Shown one piece after another: positions 36,068 to 45,970 of a DNA stretch of 53,794 bases; position 1 is the stretch's first letter, and the number at the start of each line of letters is the position of its first letter. The DNA comes from Gemmatimonadota bacterium (GTDB lineage Bacteria; Gemmatimonadota; Gemmatimonadetes; Gemmatimonadales; Gemmatimonadaceae), in contig JAJPIS010000085.1 in NCBI GenBank assembly GCA_021324635.1, positions 1 to 53,794 of the forward strand. The letters are read 5' to 3'. The notes under the pieces were generated by a model. The model was not told the origin of the DNA. It ran no database searches and saw only the letters and a program-made list of their open reading frames with translations. Made by a program: the position numbers and the translations under genes.

Positions 36068-37443
36068 CCCTTCCCAAGTGCCGGGGCGGTGGCGGGCGCC
36101 GGCTCGGGGGACGCACGCCCGGGCGGCGGCAGCGACGCGACGTCGGCCGGATAGCGGCCGCCCACCTCGGGCGTGCCCTCCCACCTGCGGGCGTAGTTCG
36201 TGATGAGCCGCATACCGCGCTGGTAGGTGAAGTAGGCGTACGCCCACTGGACCAGCACCGTCACGCGGTTCCGGAAGCCGACCAGATACAGGATGTGCAC
36301 GAACAGCCAGAGCACCCACGCCAGGTAGCCGGTCACCCGAACGAAGCCGAAGTCGGCGATCGCGCGGTGCCGGCCGATCGTCGCCAGGTCGCCCTTGTTG
36401 AAGTACCGGAACGGGGTCCGCGCACGCCCCTCGATGCTGGCGATGATGTTACCGGCGGCGCGCAACCCTTCCTGGTTGGCCGCCGGAGCCACGCCTGGCA
36501 CGAGCTCACCGTTCCCGCGCGGCACGGCCGCGGCATCACCGACCACGAACACGTCGGGATGGCCGGGCACCGACAGGTCCGGGCTCACCTCGACCCGACC
36601 CGCGCGGTCGAGCGGCACGCCCTCGAGCCTGCGGGTCAGCGACGAGGCGGTGTTCCCCGCCGCCCACAGCACGGTCCGGGCCGGGATCCGCTCATCGCCC
36701 ACGTACACTGCGTCCGGCTCGACCCGCGTCACCCGGGCGTTGGTGCGCACGTCGACGCCGAGCTTCGCCAGGTCGCGGAGCGCCCGATCGGCGAGTGATG
36801 GTGGAAACGCCGGCAGGATGCGATCCGTCCCCTCGAGCAGGATCACACGTGTCCGCCGCGTGTCGATGCGCCGGTAGTCCCGCCGCAAGCTGCGCGACAC
36901 GTCGGGGATCATCCCGGCCAGCTCGACGCCGGTCGGTCCGCCGCCGACGACGACGAAGGTCTGGTAGGCCCGGCGCTCGGCGTCGTCCGGGGCACGCTCG
37001 GCGGCCTCGAAGGCGAGCAGGAACCGATTCCGGATGTCGAGCGCGTCCTCGATGCTCTTGAGCCCGGGTGCCACCCGCTCCCACTCGGGATGCGAGAAGT
37101 ACGAGTGGTGCGAGCCAGTGGCGATGATCAGGTAGTCATACGGCACCTCGGCCCGGCCGCCATCGAGCACGACCGCGCGACGCCGCATGTCGACTCCGGT
37201 CGCCTCGCCGAGTAGCACCTCGACATTGCGCTGACGCCGAAGCGCCCAGCGGATCGGCACGATGATGTCCGTCGGCGCCAGCGTCGCGGTCGCGACCTGA
37301 TACAGCAGCGGTTGGAAGAGATGGTGGTTCGTCCGATCGACCAGCGTGATGTCGACCGGTGCGCGCCGCAACCGTCGAGCCGCGGAATAGCCGCCGAACC
37401 CTCCGCCGATGATGACCACGCGAGCGCGAGCCATGCGCGGCAC
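36064..37443 (-). CDS. ndh: Type II NADH:quinone oxidoreductase (NDH-2)
   Basis: A membrane-associated flavoprotein that passes electrons from NADH to quinone without pumping protons. The 459-residue product has an FAD Rossmann motif VVIIGGGFGGYSAARRL, HHLFQPLLYQVATATL, an NAD Rossmann motif FVVVGGGPTGVELAG, VFVVGDAAAVP, and a C-terminal amphipathic/hydrophobic region (YLAWVLWLFVHILYLVGFRNRV) that should hold it to the membrane. GTG 37443 directly follows the PIG-L stop; ATG 37434 (MARARV) is an alternative start. An Ala/Pro-rich tail of about 30 residues ends the protein. Confidence 0.93.
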   Translation of the reverse strand: MPRMARARVVIIGGGFGGYSAARRLRRAPVDITLVDRTNHHLFQPLLYQVATATLAPTDIIVPIRWALRRQRNVEVLLGEATGVDMRRRAVVLDGGRAEVPYDYLIIATGSHHSYFSHPEWERVAPGLKSIEDALDIRNRFLLAFEAAERAPDDAERRAYQTFVVVGGGPTGVELAGMIPDVSRSLRRDYRRIDTRRTRVILLEGTDRILPAFPPSLADRALRDLAKLGVDVRTNARVTRVEPDAVYVGDERIPARTVLWAAGNTASSLTRRLEGVPLDRAGRVEVSPDLSVPGHPDVFVVGDAAAVPRGNGELVPGVAPAANQEGLRAAGNIIASIEGRARTPFRYFNKGDLATIGRHRAIADFGFVRVTGYLAWVLWLFVHILYLVGFRNRVTVLVQWAYAYFTYQRGMRLITNYARRWEGTPEVGGRYPADVASLPPPGRASPEPAPATAPALGKG

Positions 37444-40203
37444 TCACATCACTCCCGGCCGGCGGCCGGCAGCGAGCAGGTTCACGAACAGGCGCGCGGC
37501 GCCCGGGAGCCCGGCCGGCAACTGGCGGAAGAACGACAGGGTCGTGTAGATGTAGGTGCCCTTGCCGAGCGGCGCGATCAGCACCGCGGCATCGTTCGGC
37601 GGCTCGCCCGGATCGTTCATCGACATGATCGCGTGGTAGCGGGGGTCGAACGTGTGCGGCATGTAGAGCGAGCGCTCCTGCACCCACCCGGCGAAATCAC
37701 CCGGGCCGATCGCGTTCGGCTGATGCAGCACCGGCGCCGCCGGATCGAGGATCCGGACCGGCGCGTTCTCGTCGGTCACGCGGTCGGCCGGCCGGGTCAG
37801 CGTGATCGGGAACGGCGTGAACTGCGGCATCTCGAACTGCCCGTACTGCACCACGAGCGTGCCACCGTTGCGCGCGAAGTCGAGGAGGTGGCCGTTGTTC
37901 GCACCCAGATCGGGACTGGCCTCGTACGCTCGCGGCCCGACCACGATGGTCGTGAATCGCGACAGGTCGGCCGAGGCCAGCGTCGATGGGTCGAGCACCG
38001 TGAGATGGAGCCCGAGCTGCTCGAGCATCGGCTCGACGTTGTCGCCGACGCCGGGGATGTAGCCGACCGTCAGCCCCGGAGGGACCTGCACGTCGGCCAC
38101 GCTGAGCCGGAGCTCGGCCGGGCGATACAGCTTCTGCGGCCGGATATGCTCGTACTCGATCGGGACGTAGCCCAGGCGGTAGACGCGGCCGTTGCTGGTG
38201 GCGCTCGCCGCCATCGTCGCCTCGCCGGGCGGCAGCTCGCCGGCGACGCGAAACTCGACCGGCCGGCTGGCATAGGGGCCCAGCGTCACTCGCCGGCTGG
38301 TCGAATCCGCCGTCAGCCCGGCCGGAAGCTGGAGCGCGACCATCACCTCTCGCGCCGAATCGGCCGCCGAGCGCAGCAGGATCCGAACCGTTCGATCGAT
38401 GTGCTGCCGCGCCGGGACGTACTCGACCGTGCGATCGAGCGTGAGCGCGATCGCCGGCGCGAAGGCCAGCGGACGGTCGACCTCCCCGCGGCTCGGATCG
38501 GCGATGCGGTCGACCGCCGGGATCTGCGGCACGAACGCCGGCGCGTCCGCCGGCTCCGCCGGCCGGAGCCCGACGTCCGCCATCGCGGCCAGCGGCCGCT
38601 CGTCCTCCGCGACTCGCGACACCGGCTGGGTGAAGAGGTCTCCCCGCCGGGGCGTGCGCAGCCACCAGGGCTGCGTCACGGCCGTGTCCTGCACGCCGAT
38701 CGTGTCCCGCCACATGCTGTCGGGTGCGATCACCACCCGCCTCACCCCGCGCTCGAGAGAGGCGTGGCCCGCGCCCCCGCCCACGTCGGTCGCGGTATGC
38801 CAGTCGAGCGAGTCGACCCGCAACCCGACCTGCGCCCGGTTGTCGACCGACATCGCGACCGGGACGCGCGCGGCGTCCACCGCCGCGACGTCGTGCACGA
38901 CCGTGGCGTGCATCTCGAGGCCCGCCGCCAGCACTTCCGCGCGCGCGACTCGCGCCCGCGCGATCTGGAGCGTCCGGGCCACGTCGGGGTCGAGCACCGG
39001 GGCCTCGCGCGGTGCGCTGCCCAGTCCGTGCGGGGCCCCTGGCCCATCCGTCAGCTCGGCCATCTCGGTCGGGACGGCGAGCCGGGTCGCGATCGCGCCC
39101 TCGAGGCGGGCGACGTCGCCCAGTGCGGCGAGCGACCGAGCCGTCTGCGCGGCGCGGACCTGCGCCTGCACCCGCCGAATGGCCCCGGGAAGGGAATCGA
39201 GCGCCGCCCGGGCCGCGGGATCGCGGATGGCGGGCGCGAGTCTGGCCCACGAGGTATCGATGCCGTCCATCATCGACCGTTCGCGGCCGGCGGGCGTGGC
39301 CGCGTCGACGCGAGTGGCCTCGCGATACACGTAGCCGGTCACCGGGCCGGCCGGCCCGACGAGCTGGCCGAAGCCCTGCGAGCGGTGCTGGCTCCGGCTC
39401 GCGGCGGCGATCTCGGCGTAGCGCACGCCGAGCAGTGGGTCGTACGCACCCACATCGATCGCGAGGGCGCTGTCACCGCCACCGAAGTACGAGCGGTCGC
39501 GATAGAACTTGGCCGCCCGCCAGGCGGGCCCGAAGGTGGCCGTCGGGAAGCGGGTCGTATCCCCCGAGACGTCGTACGCCTCGCGCGCCAGAATGCCCGA
39601 TACCTGGTGGTGTCCGTGCCCGTCGCGTGGCGTCCCGGAGAAGACCGCGATGATGATGTGCGGGCGGAACGCCCGGACGACCGTCACCACATCGCCGAGT
39701 ACCGAGTCGTGCGGCCAGTGACTGAACGTCTCGGCGGCGCTCTTGGAGAACCCGAAATCGAATGCCCGCGTGAAATACTGGTGCGCGCCGTCGATGCGTC
39801 GGGCGGCGAGCAGCTCCTCGGTCCGGATGACGCCGAGCGCCTCGCCGAGCTCGTTGCCGATCAGGTTCTGGCCACCGTCGCCGCGCGTGAGTGACAGGTA
39901 CGCCGTCTCGACGTGCTGACCGCGTGTCAGCCAGGTCAACAGCCGAGTGTCCTCGTCGTCGGGATGGGCGCCGATCATGAGAATGCGGGTCGTCGTCCCG
40001 AGCCCCGCGACCTGCTCGGTGAGAGCGGCCGCACCGGTGGCATAGGCCGGCGCGATCGGAATCGCCGGCGGCCGCGTGCCGGTCTGCGCGGTCGCCGTCC
40101 CCGGCGCCGCGGAGCACCCGCCCAGCACCACCGCGAGCGCGACCACCCATGCCGATCCCAGGTGCCGACGCCGGCTCGGCGACACCGCGCCCGGGGTCGA
40201 CAT
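37444..40203 (-). CDS. PIG-L/LmbE deacetylase lipoprotein with C-terminal GATase-like domain
   Basis: The 919-residue protein begins with a lipoprotein signal (VVALAVVLGGC). A PIG-L/LmbE zinc deacetylase domain follows (about 70-300), with the hallmark MIGAHPDDED, SLTRGDGGQN, IRTEE and GHGHHQVSG motifs. The middle is beta-rich (about 450-640) and resembles NEW3/NPCBM-associated domains. The last about 200 residues (FTTIVVGPRAYEASPD, GGTLVVQYG, GKGTYIYTTLSFFRQLPAG) resemble a ThuA/GATase1-type fold. Probably removes N-acetyl groups from an envelope glycan or sugar. The ATG overlaps the sucA stop by one base (TGATG). Confidence 0.87.
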   Translation of the reverse strand: MSTPGAVSPSRRRHLGSAWVVALAVVLGGCSAAPGTATAQTGTRPPAIPIAPAYATGAAALTEQVAGLGTTTRILMIGAHPDDEDTRLLTWLTRGQHVETAYLSLTRGDGGQNLIGNELGEALGVIRTEELLAARRIDGAHQYFTRAFDFGFSKSAAETFSHWPHDSVLGDVVTVVRAFRPHIIIAVFSGTPRDGHGHHQVSGILAREAYDVSGDTTRFPTATFGPAWRAAKFYRDRSYFGGGDSALAIDVGAYDPLLGVRYAEIAAASRSQHRSQGFGQLVGPAGPVTGYVYREATRVDAATPAGRERSMMDGIDTSWARLAPAIRDPAARAALDSLPGAIRRVQAQVRAAQTARSLAALGDVARLEGAIATRLAVPTEMAELTDGPGAPHGLGSAPREAPVLDPDVARTLQIARARVARAEVLAAGLEMHATVVHDVAAVDAARVPVAMSVDNRAQVGLRVDSLDWHTATDVGGGAGHASLERGVRRVVIAPDSMWRDTIGVQDTAVTQPWWLRTPRRGDLFTQPVSRVAEDERPLAAMADVGLRPAEPADAPAFVPQIPAVDRIADPSRGEVDRPLAFAPAIALTLDRTVEYVPARQHIDRTVRILLRSAADSAREVMVALQLPAGLTADSTSRRVTLGPYASRPVEFRVAGELPPGEATMAASATSNGRVYRLGYVPIEYEHIRPQKLYRPAELRLSVADVQVPPGLTVGYIPGVGDNVEPMLEQLGLHLTVLDPSTLASADLSRFTTIVVGPRAYEASPDLGANNGHLLDFARNGGTLVVQYGQFEMPQFTPFPITLTRPADRVTDENAPVRILDPAAPVLHQPNAIGPGDFAGWVQERSLYMPHTFDPRYHAIMSMNDPGEPPNDAAVLIAPLGKGTYIYTTLSFFRQLPAGLPGAARLFVNLLAAGRRPGVM

Positions 40204-43061
40204 CAGGCCCGCTCGGCGGACGCTGGCGCGGACGCCGGCGTGGCAGGGCGCGCGCTGTCGGACGCCGGCCCACGCGCATCACCCGACCCCGGCGGCGCCG
40301 CGGCGACCGAGTGGTCGAGCGCCTCGTCGACCAGACGCATCTGCTCCCGCTGGTGCGACGCGAGATAGCCCTCGGCGGGGCTGGCCCGCTCGGGTCGGCC
40401 GACGTACGTGATCGGCACGGCCGTTCCGACCGCGGCCCTGATCCGCGGCGCGACATACGTCCAGGCGCCCATGTTCTTCGGCTCCTCCTGCGCCCACACG
40501 ACGTCCTCGAGCCGCGGATACCGGTCGAGCGCCCAGGTGACGCCGTCGTGCGGCCACGGATAGAGCTGCTCGATCCGGACGATCGCGATGTGCGGTGGCC
40601 GCGGCCGGCTGGTCAGGTCGTAGTAGAGCTTCCCCGTGCAGAGCACGAGACGCGTCACGGCGGCGCGCTGTTCATCGGTCGTGACAGCCGGATCGCTGAT
40701 GACCGTCTGGAAGTGCCCGGCCGTCAGCTCTTCGAGCGTCGACGCGGCCCGCTCCAGGCGGAGGAGGCTCTTGGGCGTCATCAGCACGAGCGGGCGTCGC
40801 GACGGTGTCTTGACGTGCCGCCGCAGAAGATGGAAGTACTGCGCCGCGGCAGTCGGATAGGCGACCACCATGTTGTCTTCGGCGCACAGCTGGAGAAAGC
40901 GCTCCAGCCGCGCGCTCGAGTGCTCCGGCCCGCCGCCCTCGTACCCGTGCGGCAGGAGCAGCACGACGTCGGAGTCCCAGCCCCACTTCGCACGGTCGGC
41001 CGCGATGAACTGATCGATGATCGGCTGCGCGACGTTCACGAAGTCGCCGTACTGCGCCTCCCACAGGACGAGCGCCTCGGGCCGGGCCGAGCTGTAGCCG
41101 TACTCGAAGCCGAGCACGGCCGTCTCGGAGAGCGGACTGTCGTAGACCTCGAAGGTCGCACCGCCGGCGATGTGCTCGAGCGGGGTGTAGCGCTCTCCCG
41201 TGTTGACGTCGTGGAGCACGGCGTGCCGGTGCGAGAACGTGCCGCGCTCCGCGTCCTGTCCGGTGAGTCGCACGGGCGTCCCCTCGGCCAGCACCGACGC
41301 AAAGGCCAGCGACTCGGCATGCCCCCAGTCGATCAGCCCGGCGGCCGTTCCAGCCCCGGTGCCGGCGCCCGCGGCGCTCTCGCCGAGTGCAGTGCGCCGG
41401 CGGCCGAGCGTGCGGGCGAGACGCTGATGGACCGTGAAGCCAGCAGGCCAGGTCAGGAGCTGCTGATTCAGCGCGATCAGGCGGTCGGCCGGGACAGCCG
41501 TGTCCTGCGGGCGGACCGGGAGCTTGACGGCGGGCCGGTACGGGTCGTACGCGGGCTCGCGGGCCGCCTCGGCGCTCCGCGCGTGGATCGCCGTGAGGCG
41601 CTCCATCACGGCCCGTTCCTGGGCAGCCACGTCGTCGGCGGTCACGATGCCTTCGCGCGTCAGGCGCTCCCCCCAGAGGGCGCGGGCCGTCGGGTGGGCG
41701 CGGATCCCCTGGTACATCGTGGGCTGAGTGAAGCTCGGCTCGTCACCCTCGTTGTGGCCATGGCGGCGGTAGCCCACCAGATCGATGACGAAATCCTTGT
41801 GGAAGCGCGTCCGGTAGGCCACGCCGACGCGAACGGCGACGATGCACGCCTCGGGGTTGTCGGCGTTGACGTGGATGATCGGCACGTCGAAGCCTTTGGC
41901 GATGTCGCTCGCGTGGTGCGTGGACCGGGCGTCCGCCGGATCGGTCGTGAAGCCGATCTGGTTGTTCACGATGATGTGGAGCGTGCCGCCCACCTCGTAC
42001 CCGCGCAGGCGGGACAGGTTGAACGTCTCGGCGACCACGCCCTCCCCGGGGAAGGCGGCATCGCCGTGGACGCAGACGGGGATCACCGCCTCTGGACGGA
42101 GCCGCGCGCCCTCACGCTGCCAGGCACGCGCAACGCCCTCGAGCACCGGATTCACGAACTCGAGGTGACTCGGGTTGGGGACGAGCGAGATCGTGACCGG
42201 TACGCCGCCCGCCAGCACCCGTTCCCCCTCGGCGCCCAGGTGGTACTTCACGTCGCCCGTGCCGCTGTTGTCGTGCTTGTCCTCGAACTCGTCGAAGATC
42301 GTGCCGTACGGCTTGCCGAGGATGTGCGCGAGCACGTTGAGCCGGCCGCGGTGTGCCATCCCGATCACCACGCGCCGCGCGCCGGCGTGGGCCGCTTCGG
42401 CAATCGCGGCATCGAGCATCGGCACCAGCGCGTCCGTTCCCTCGATCGAGAAACGCTTGGCGTTGGGGTAGGCGCGCCCGATGAAGCGCTCGAGCCCATC
42501 GACCTCGGTGAGCCGCGTCAGGACCGCCTTCTTCTCGTCCGGCGTCAGGGGCCGCGTGAGCTCCTCGGCCGTCAGTAGCTGCCGGAACCACTTCCGTTCC
42601 TCTTCGGCCGCCAGGTGCGTGACCTCGATGCCGAGGGACGTCGAGTATCGAAAGCGGAGGCGCCGCATGACATCGGCGGCCGTCGCCATGTGCGGGAACC
42701 CGAGCGCGCTCCCGGGCACGAGCGCCAGGTCGGCCTCGGTGATGCCATGAAACTCGGGCGTCAGCTCCGGCGCGCCCAGCGGCGGCGTCCCGAGCGGGTC
42801 GAGTTGGACCGCGAAGTGTCCATACGACCGCGTCGCCTGCATGAGCGCCGCCGCACCGGCCGCCTTCTTCAACAGCGCTGGAACGGCCGCCCCGGGCGCA
42901 ACGGGACCGCCGCCCCCGCCGCCGCCCCCCCCCAGACGTTCGGCGAGCTCGAAGAACTGCCGCCATGACTCGTCGACCGAGAACGGGTCGCGGCGGAACG
43001 CATCGTAGAGCTCGGCGATCAGCGCATCGTTGAACGAGCTCGAAACGGGTCCTGAAGGCAT
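40203..43061 (-). CDS. sucA: 2-oxoglutarate dehydrogenase E1 component
   Basis: Thiamine-diphosphate-dependent E1 of the 2-oxoglutarate dehydrogenase complex of the TCA cycle. The 952-residue product has full family length. Landmarks include FNDALIAELYDAFRRDP near the N-terminus, RFSIEGTDALVPMLD (about 205), GMAHRGRLNVLAH, VHGDAAFPGEGVVAETFNLS, NNQIGFTTDP, YRRHGHNEGDEPSFTQP, WGHAESLAFA, SHRHAVLHD, LGFEYGYSS and WEAQYGDFVNVAQ. A Gly-rich linker (nine Gly, about residue 46) is encoded by a G9 tract in frame. No sucB or lpd gene is in the window. It follows the methyltransferase by 12 bp. Confidence 0.97.
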   Translation of the reverse strand: MPSGPVSSSFNDALIAELYDAFRRDPFSVDESWRQFFELAERLGGGGGGGGGPVAPGAAVPALLKKAAGAAALMQATRSYGHFAVQLDPLGTPPLGAPELTPEFHGITEADLALVPGSALGFPHMATAADVMRRLRFRYSTSLGIEVTHLAAEEERKWFRQLLTAEELTRPLTPDEKKAVLTRLTEVDGLERFIGRAYPNAKRFSIEGTDALVPMLDAAIAEAAHAGARRVVIGMAHRGRLNVLAHILGKPYGTIFDEFEDKHDNSGTGDVKYHLGAEGERVLAGGVPVTISLVPNPSHLEFVNPVLEGVARAWQREGARLRPEAVIPVCVHGDAAFPGEGVVAETFNLSRLRGYEVGGTLHIIVNNQIGFTTDPADARSTHHASDIAKGFDVPIIHVNADNPEACIVAVRVGVAYRTRFHKDFVIDLVGYRRHGHNEGDEPSFTQPTMYQGIRAHPTARALWGERLTREGIVTADDVAAQERAVMERLTAIHARSAEAAREPAYDPYRPAVKLPVRPQDTAVPADRLIALNQQLLTWPAGFTVHQRLARTLGRRRTALGESAAGAGTGAGTAAGLIDWGHAESLAFASVLAEGTPVRLTGQDAERGTFSHRHAVLHDVNTGERYTPLEHIAGGATFEVYDSPLSETAVLGFEYGYSSARPEALVLWEAQYGDFVNVAQPIIDQFIAADRAKWGWDSDVVLLLPHGYEGGGPEHSSARLERFLQLCAEDNMVVAYPTAAAQYFHLLRRHVKTPSRRPLVLMTPKSLLRLERAASTLEELTAGHFQTVISDPAVTTDEQRAAVTRLVLCTGKLYYDLTSRPRPPHIAIVRIEQLYPWPHDGVTWALDRYPRLEDVVWAQEEPKNMGAWTYVAPRIRAAVGTAVPITYVGRPERASPAEGYLASHQREQMRLVDEALDHSVAAAPPGSGDARGPASDSARPATPASAPASAERA

Positions 43062-43073
43062 ATGGCTGGAAAG

Positions 43074-44372
43074 TTAAGGATCGTCCCCGAGCCCCGTTAG
43101 CGGCGGGAGCGCCGGCTCGCGCAGCCGCGCCGCCTCGACGACCGCCGTCGCGAGCTCCACCGGAATCCCTCCGTTGACCGTCCGCAGACGCGAGCGCAGC
43201 GGGAGACCGGTCGCGCGCGCGAGCGCGCGGTCCGCCGTCACGAGGGCGACCGTCCAGCCGATGCAGCGCGCCCGCGCGGTCGTGCCGATCGAGGCGTAGA
43301 GCGCCCGCAACGCCCCCGGGGGGCCGACCCGGACCCCATACGGCGGGTTGGTGACGAGCCACCCGATCCCGGTGGGGGGTACCACGTCGGCGAGCGGCCG
43401 CTGCTCGATCACGAGATCGGCCTCGACGCCGGCACGGGCCGCATTGTCGCGCGCCGCGCCGACGGCGCCCGCGTCGCGGTCGGAGGCATGGATGGCCACG
43501 GGCGAGGCGGTCCGCTCACCGGCCCGGGCGTCGGCGACGGCGTCGGCCCAGGCGGAGGGGTCGAAGCCGGGCCAGCGCATGAAGGCGAATCGGCGGTCGC
43601 GGCCGGGCGCGCGGCGCCGGGCGAGCCATGCCGCCTCGATGGCGATCGTGCCCGACCCGCAGAGCGGATCCAGGAGTGGCGCCTGAGCGCGCCAGCCGCT
43701 GGCGAGCAGGACCGCGGCGGCCAATGACTCGCGCAGCGGCGCCTTGGCCGTCTGCTGCCGGTACCCGCGCCGGTGTAGCAGCGCGCCGGAGCTGTCGACG
43801 CTGATGGTGCATTCGTCGCGGCGAAGGCGCACAACGACGAGCTGCTCGGTCTCACATGGCTCGCGTCGATCGTCGTCTGCATCGCTCGCTGCCGCCCCGG
43901 CCGGGGCCGCGATCCGCCCGCCCGCCCGCTCGACCGCCTCGGCGATGCGCTCGGCGACCGCGTCCGAGTGAAACAGCCGCGATTTGCGGCACGTGACCCG
44001 GATCCGTACCGGCGCCGCAGGATCGACGTACTCGCCCCACGGTAGGCGCCGCGCGCGACGCTCGAGCTCGTAAAAGGAGTCGGCGTGAAAACTGCCGGCG
44101 CGGACCACGATCCGACTGGCGGTCCGCAGCCACAGATTGGCCGTGTAGATGGCGCGCATCGGCGCCTCGATCGTCACGCCCTCGGGTCGGACGGCGACCG
44201 GCTCGATGCCGAGCGTCGCCAATTCCCCGGCGGCCAGCGGCGCGAGCCCCGGGGCCGTGACGACGAGCGCGCTGACCACGTCCGCGGTCGCGCCGCGCCG
44301 AGACGTCTGCGGGTGTCGGTTCACCGGCCGCTCACTGCGCGCCCGGGTGATGCGGCCGCCATCCATCGCCAT
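43074..44372 (-). CDS. THUMP-domain RNA methyltransferase (RlmL/Trm14-like)
   Basis: A class I SAM-dependent N2-guanine-type RNA methyltransferase. The product has an N-terminal ferredoxin-like part (ALVVTAPGLAPLAAGEL), a THUMP domain (about 90-190, with LRTASRIVVRAGSFHADSFYELERRA and RIRVTCRKSRLFHSDAVAERI), then a Rossmann methyltransferase with LLDPLCGSGTIAIEAAW and NPPYGVRVG. RRGYRQQTAKAPLRESLAAAVLLASGW bridges the two. The start is placed at ATG 44372 (432 residues; ATG 44366 and a longer frame from 44432 are possible). Target (rRNA or tRNA) not determined. Head of the run to sucA. Confidence 0.9.
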   Translation of the reverse strand: MAMDGGRITRARSERPVNRHPQTSRRGATADVVSALVVTAPGLAPLAAGELATLGIEPVAVRPEGVTIEAPMRAIYTANLWLRTASRIVVRAGSFHADSFYELERRARRLPWGEYVDPAAPVRIRVTCRKSRLFHSDAVAERIAEAVERAGGRIAAPAGAAASDADDDRREPCETEQLVVVRLRRDECTISVDSSGALLHRRGYRQQTAKAPLRESLAAAVLLASGWRAQAPLLDPLCGSGTIAIEAAWLARRRAPGRDRRFAFMRWPGFDPSAWADAVADARAGERTASPVAIHASDRDAGAVGAARDNAARAGVEADLVIEQRPLADVVPPTGIGWLVTNPPYGVRVGPPGALRALYASIGTTARARCIGWTVALVTADRALARATGLPLRSRLRTVNGGIPVELATAVVEAARLREPALPPLTGLGDDP

Positions 44373-44434
44373 CCATCCGGATGGCGGCGTTGTGGCCCCG
44401 GACCGGCGGCCCAAATCCTGCCATCCGCACACAC
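44373..44434. promoter_or_regulatory. Divergent spacer between the RNA methyltransferase gene and recQ
   Basis: The 62-bp region must hold both promoters. It opens with a 12-bp palindrome, CCATCCGGATGG (44373-44384), which follows directly after two further CATCCAT words in the methyltransferase start region. No clear -10/-35 pair is visible. Confidence 0.35.
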
Positions 44435-45964
44435 ATGTCCCGGTCCCCGGCCACGCGAGACCGTGCCCGCGCGCTGCTCACCGAGCGCTTTGGTCACGTC
44501 GACTTTCATCATGGCCAGTGGGAATCGATGCGCGCGGTGCTCGCGGGGCGCGACGTCGTCGTCGTGATGCCGACCGGCAGCGGCAAATCGATCATCTATC
44601 AGCTCGCCGCGCTGCTGCTCCCGGGACTCACCGTCGTCGTCACGCCGCTGATCGCCCTCATGAAAGATCAGCACGACAAGCTCACCGCGCAGGGCGTCGA
44701 CTCGGTGGCCGTCCACTCGCATCTCACGAGCCCCGAGGCGCGCGAGGCGCAGCGCCAGATCGAATCGGGAGAGGGGGACATCCTCTACGTGACCCCGGAG
44801 CGGTTCAAGGATCGCGACTTCTTCGAGCACCTGCTGAGCCGGCGCGTCAACCTCTTCGTCGTCGACGAGGCACACTGCGTCAGCCAGTGGGGGCACGACT
44901 TCCGGCCCGACTACCTCACCCTGGGATCGGTCGCCACGCGACTGGGCCGGCCCCCCCTGCTCGCGCTCACGGCGACGGCGACGAGCGAGGTCCGGACGGA
45001 CATCGCCCGCCAGCTCGGGATGCGGGACCCGTTCGTGATCGTGACAGGGTTCGCCCGGCCGAACCTGCGCTTCGAGGTGCGCCGGACGGTCAACATCGGC
45101 GTCAAGGACGCGAGCGTCGAGGAGATCCTGCGGACCAACGAAGGATCCGGCGTCGTGTACGTGGCGACCGTCAAGGAGGCCGAGCGCATCTACAACCAGC
45201 TTCAGGAGCGGTATTCCGTCGGGATGTATCACGGGAAGATGGCGGCGATCGATCGGAAGCAGATCCAGGACCGATTCATGGCCGACACGGTCAAGGTCAT
45301 GATCGCGACCAATGCGTTCGGGCTCGGGATCGACAAGCAGGATATCCGGTTTGTCACGCACTATCACTTCCCCGGCTCGCTCGAGGCGTACTACCAGGAG
45401 GCGGGGCGTGCCGGCCGCGATGGCCGGCCGGCGATCTGCACGCTGCTCTACCGGGTCGAGGATCGGCGCATTCAATCGTACTTCCTTGGCGGAAAGTATC
45501 CGGAGGTGGAGGAAGCGGCCCGGGTCGCCCTCGCGCTGGAGCGCCATCCCCCCAACACGCCGGTCCCGGTCGATGACATCGCGGACCAGTCGGGCGTCCC
45601 GCGCCGGAAGGCGCGAATCGTGTTCACGCTCCTCAAGCGACACGGCCTCGTCCGCGAGCATCGCGGCGGGAGTTGGGAGCGCCTGGCGGGCAACCTCACG
45701 CAGGTCGACCTGCGCCACGACCTCATCGACTACGAGGAGCGGCGGGCACGCGACCAGGAGAAGCTGCGCGCCGTCATCAACTTCGCGCAGACGACACAGT
45801 GCCGCACCCGCGTGATCCTCGAGTACTTCGGCGAGCCGGCCGACCCCGATTGGTGGTGCGGCAACTGCGATGCCTGCGACGCGCGTCGCGACTGGGAACT
45901 GCGCTACCGCGCCGACATCGGTGCCCCGTCCCCCGCGCCCCGGCCGGAGCGGGCGACGGTCTAG
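44435..45964 (+). CDS. recQ: ATP-dependent DNA helicase RecQ
   Basis: 3'-5' DNA helicase of recombination and repair. From ATG 44435 it has 509 residues. It contains a Gln-motif-like FGHVDFHHGQWE, Walker A MPTGSGKS (45-52), DEAH box VVDEAHCVSQWGHDFRPDY (142-160), LALTATAT, VYVATVKEAE, IATNAFGLGIDKQDIRFVTHYHFPGSLEAYYQEAGRAGRDG and a RecQ zinc site (QCRTRVILEYFGE...WCGNCDAC, about 460-490). A winged-helix region lies before the zinc site, and there is no HRDC domain. A longer frame from 44381 would start inside the divergent region and is rejected. Confidence 0.96.
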   Translation: MSRSPATRDRARALLTERFGHVDFHHGQWESMRAVLAGRDVVVVMPTGSGKSIIYQLAALLLPGLTVVVTPLIALMKDQHDKLTAQGVDSVAVHSHLTSPEAREAQRQIESGEGDILYVTPERFKDRDFFEHLLSRRVNLFVVDEAHCVSQWGHDFRPDYLTLGSVATRLGRPPLLALTATATSEVRTDIARQLGMRDPFVIVTGFARPNLRFEVRRTVNIGVKDASVEEILRTNEGSGVVYVATVKEAERIYNQLQERYSVGMYHGKMAAIDRKQIQDRFMADTVKVMIATNAFGLGIDKQDIRFVTHYHFPGSLEAYYQEAGRAGRDGRPAICTLLYRVEDRRIQSYFLGGKYPEVEEAARVALALERHPPNTPVPVDDIADQSGVPRRKARIVFTLLKRHGLVREHRGGSWERLAGNLTQVDLRHDLIDYEERRARDQEKLRAVINFAQTTQCRTRVILEYFGEPADPDWWCGNCDACDARRDWELRYRADIGAPSPAPRPERATV

Positions 45965-45970
45965 CGCGCC

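Noticed and set aside
43074-44432. Methyltransferase start at 44432
   Set aside because: It would overlap the recQ promoter region and adds a non-conserved, low-complexity N-terminus; ATG 44372 fits better.
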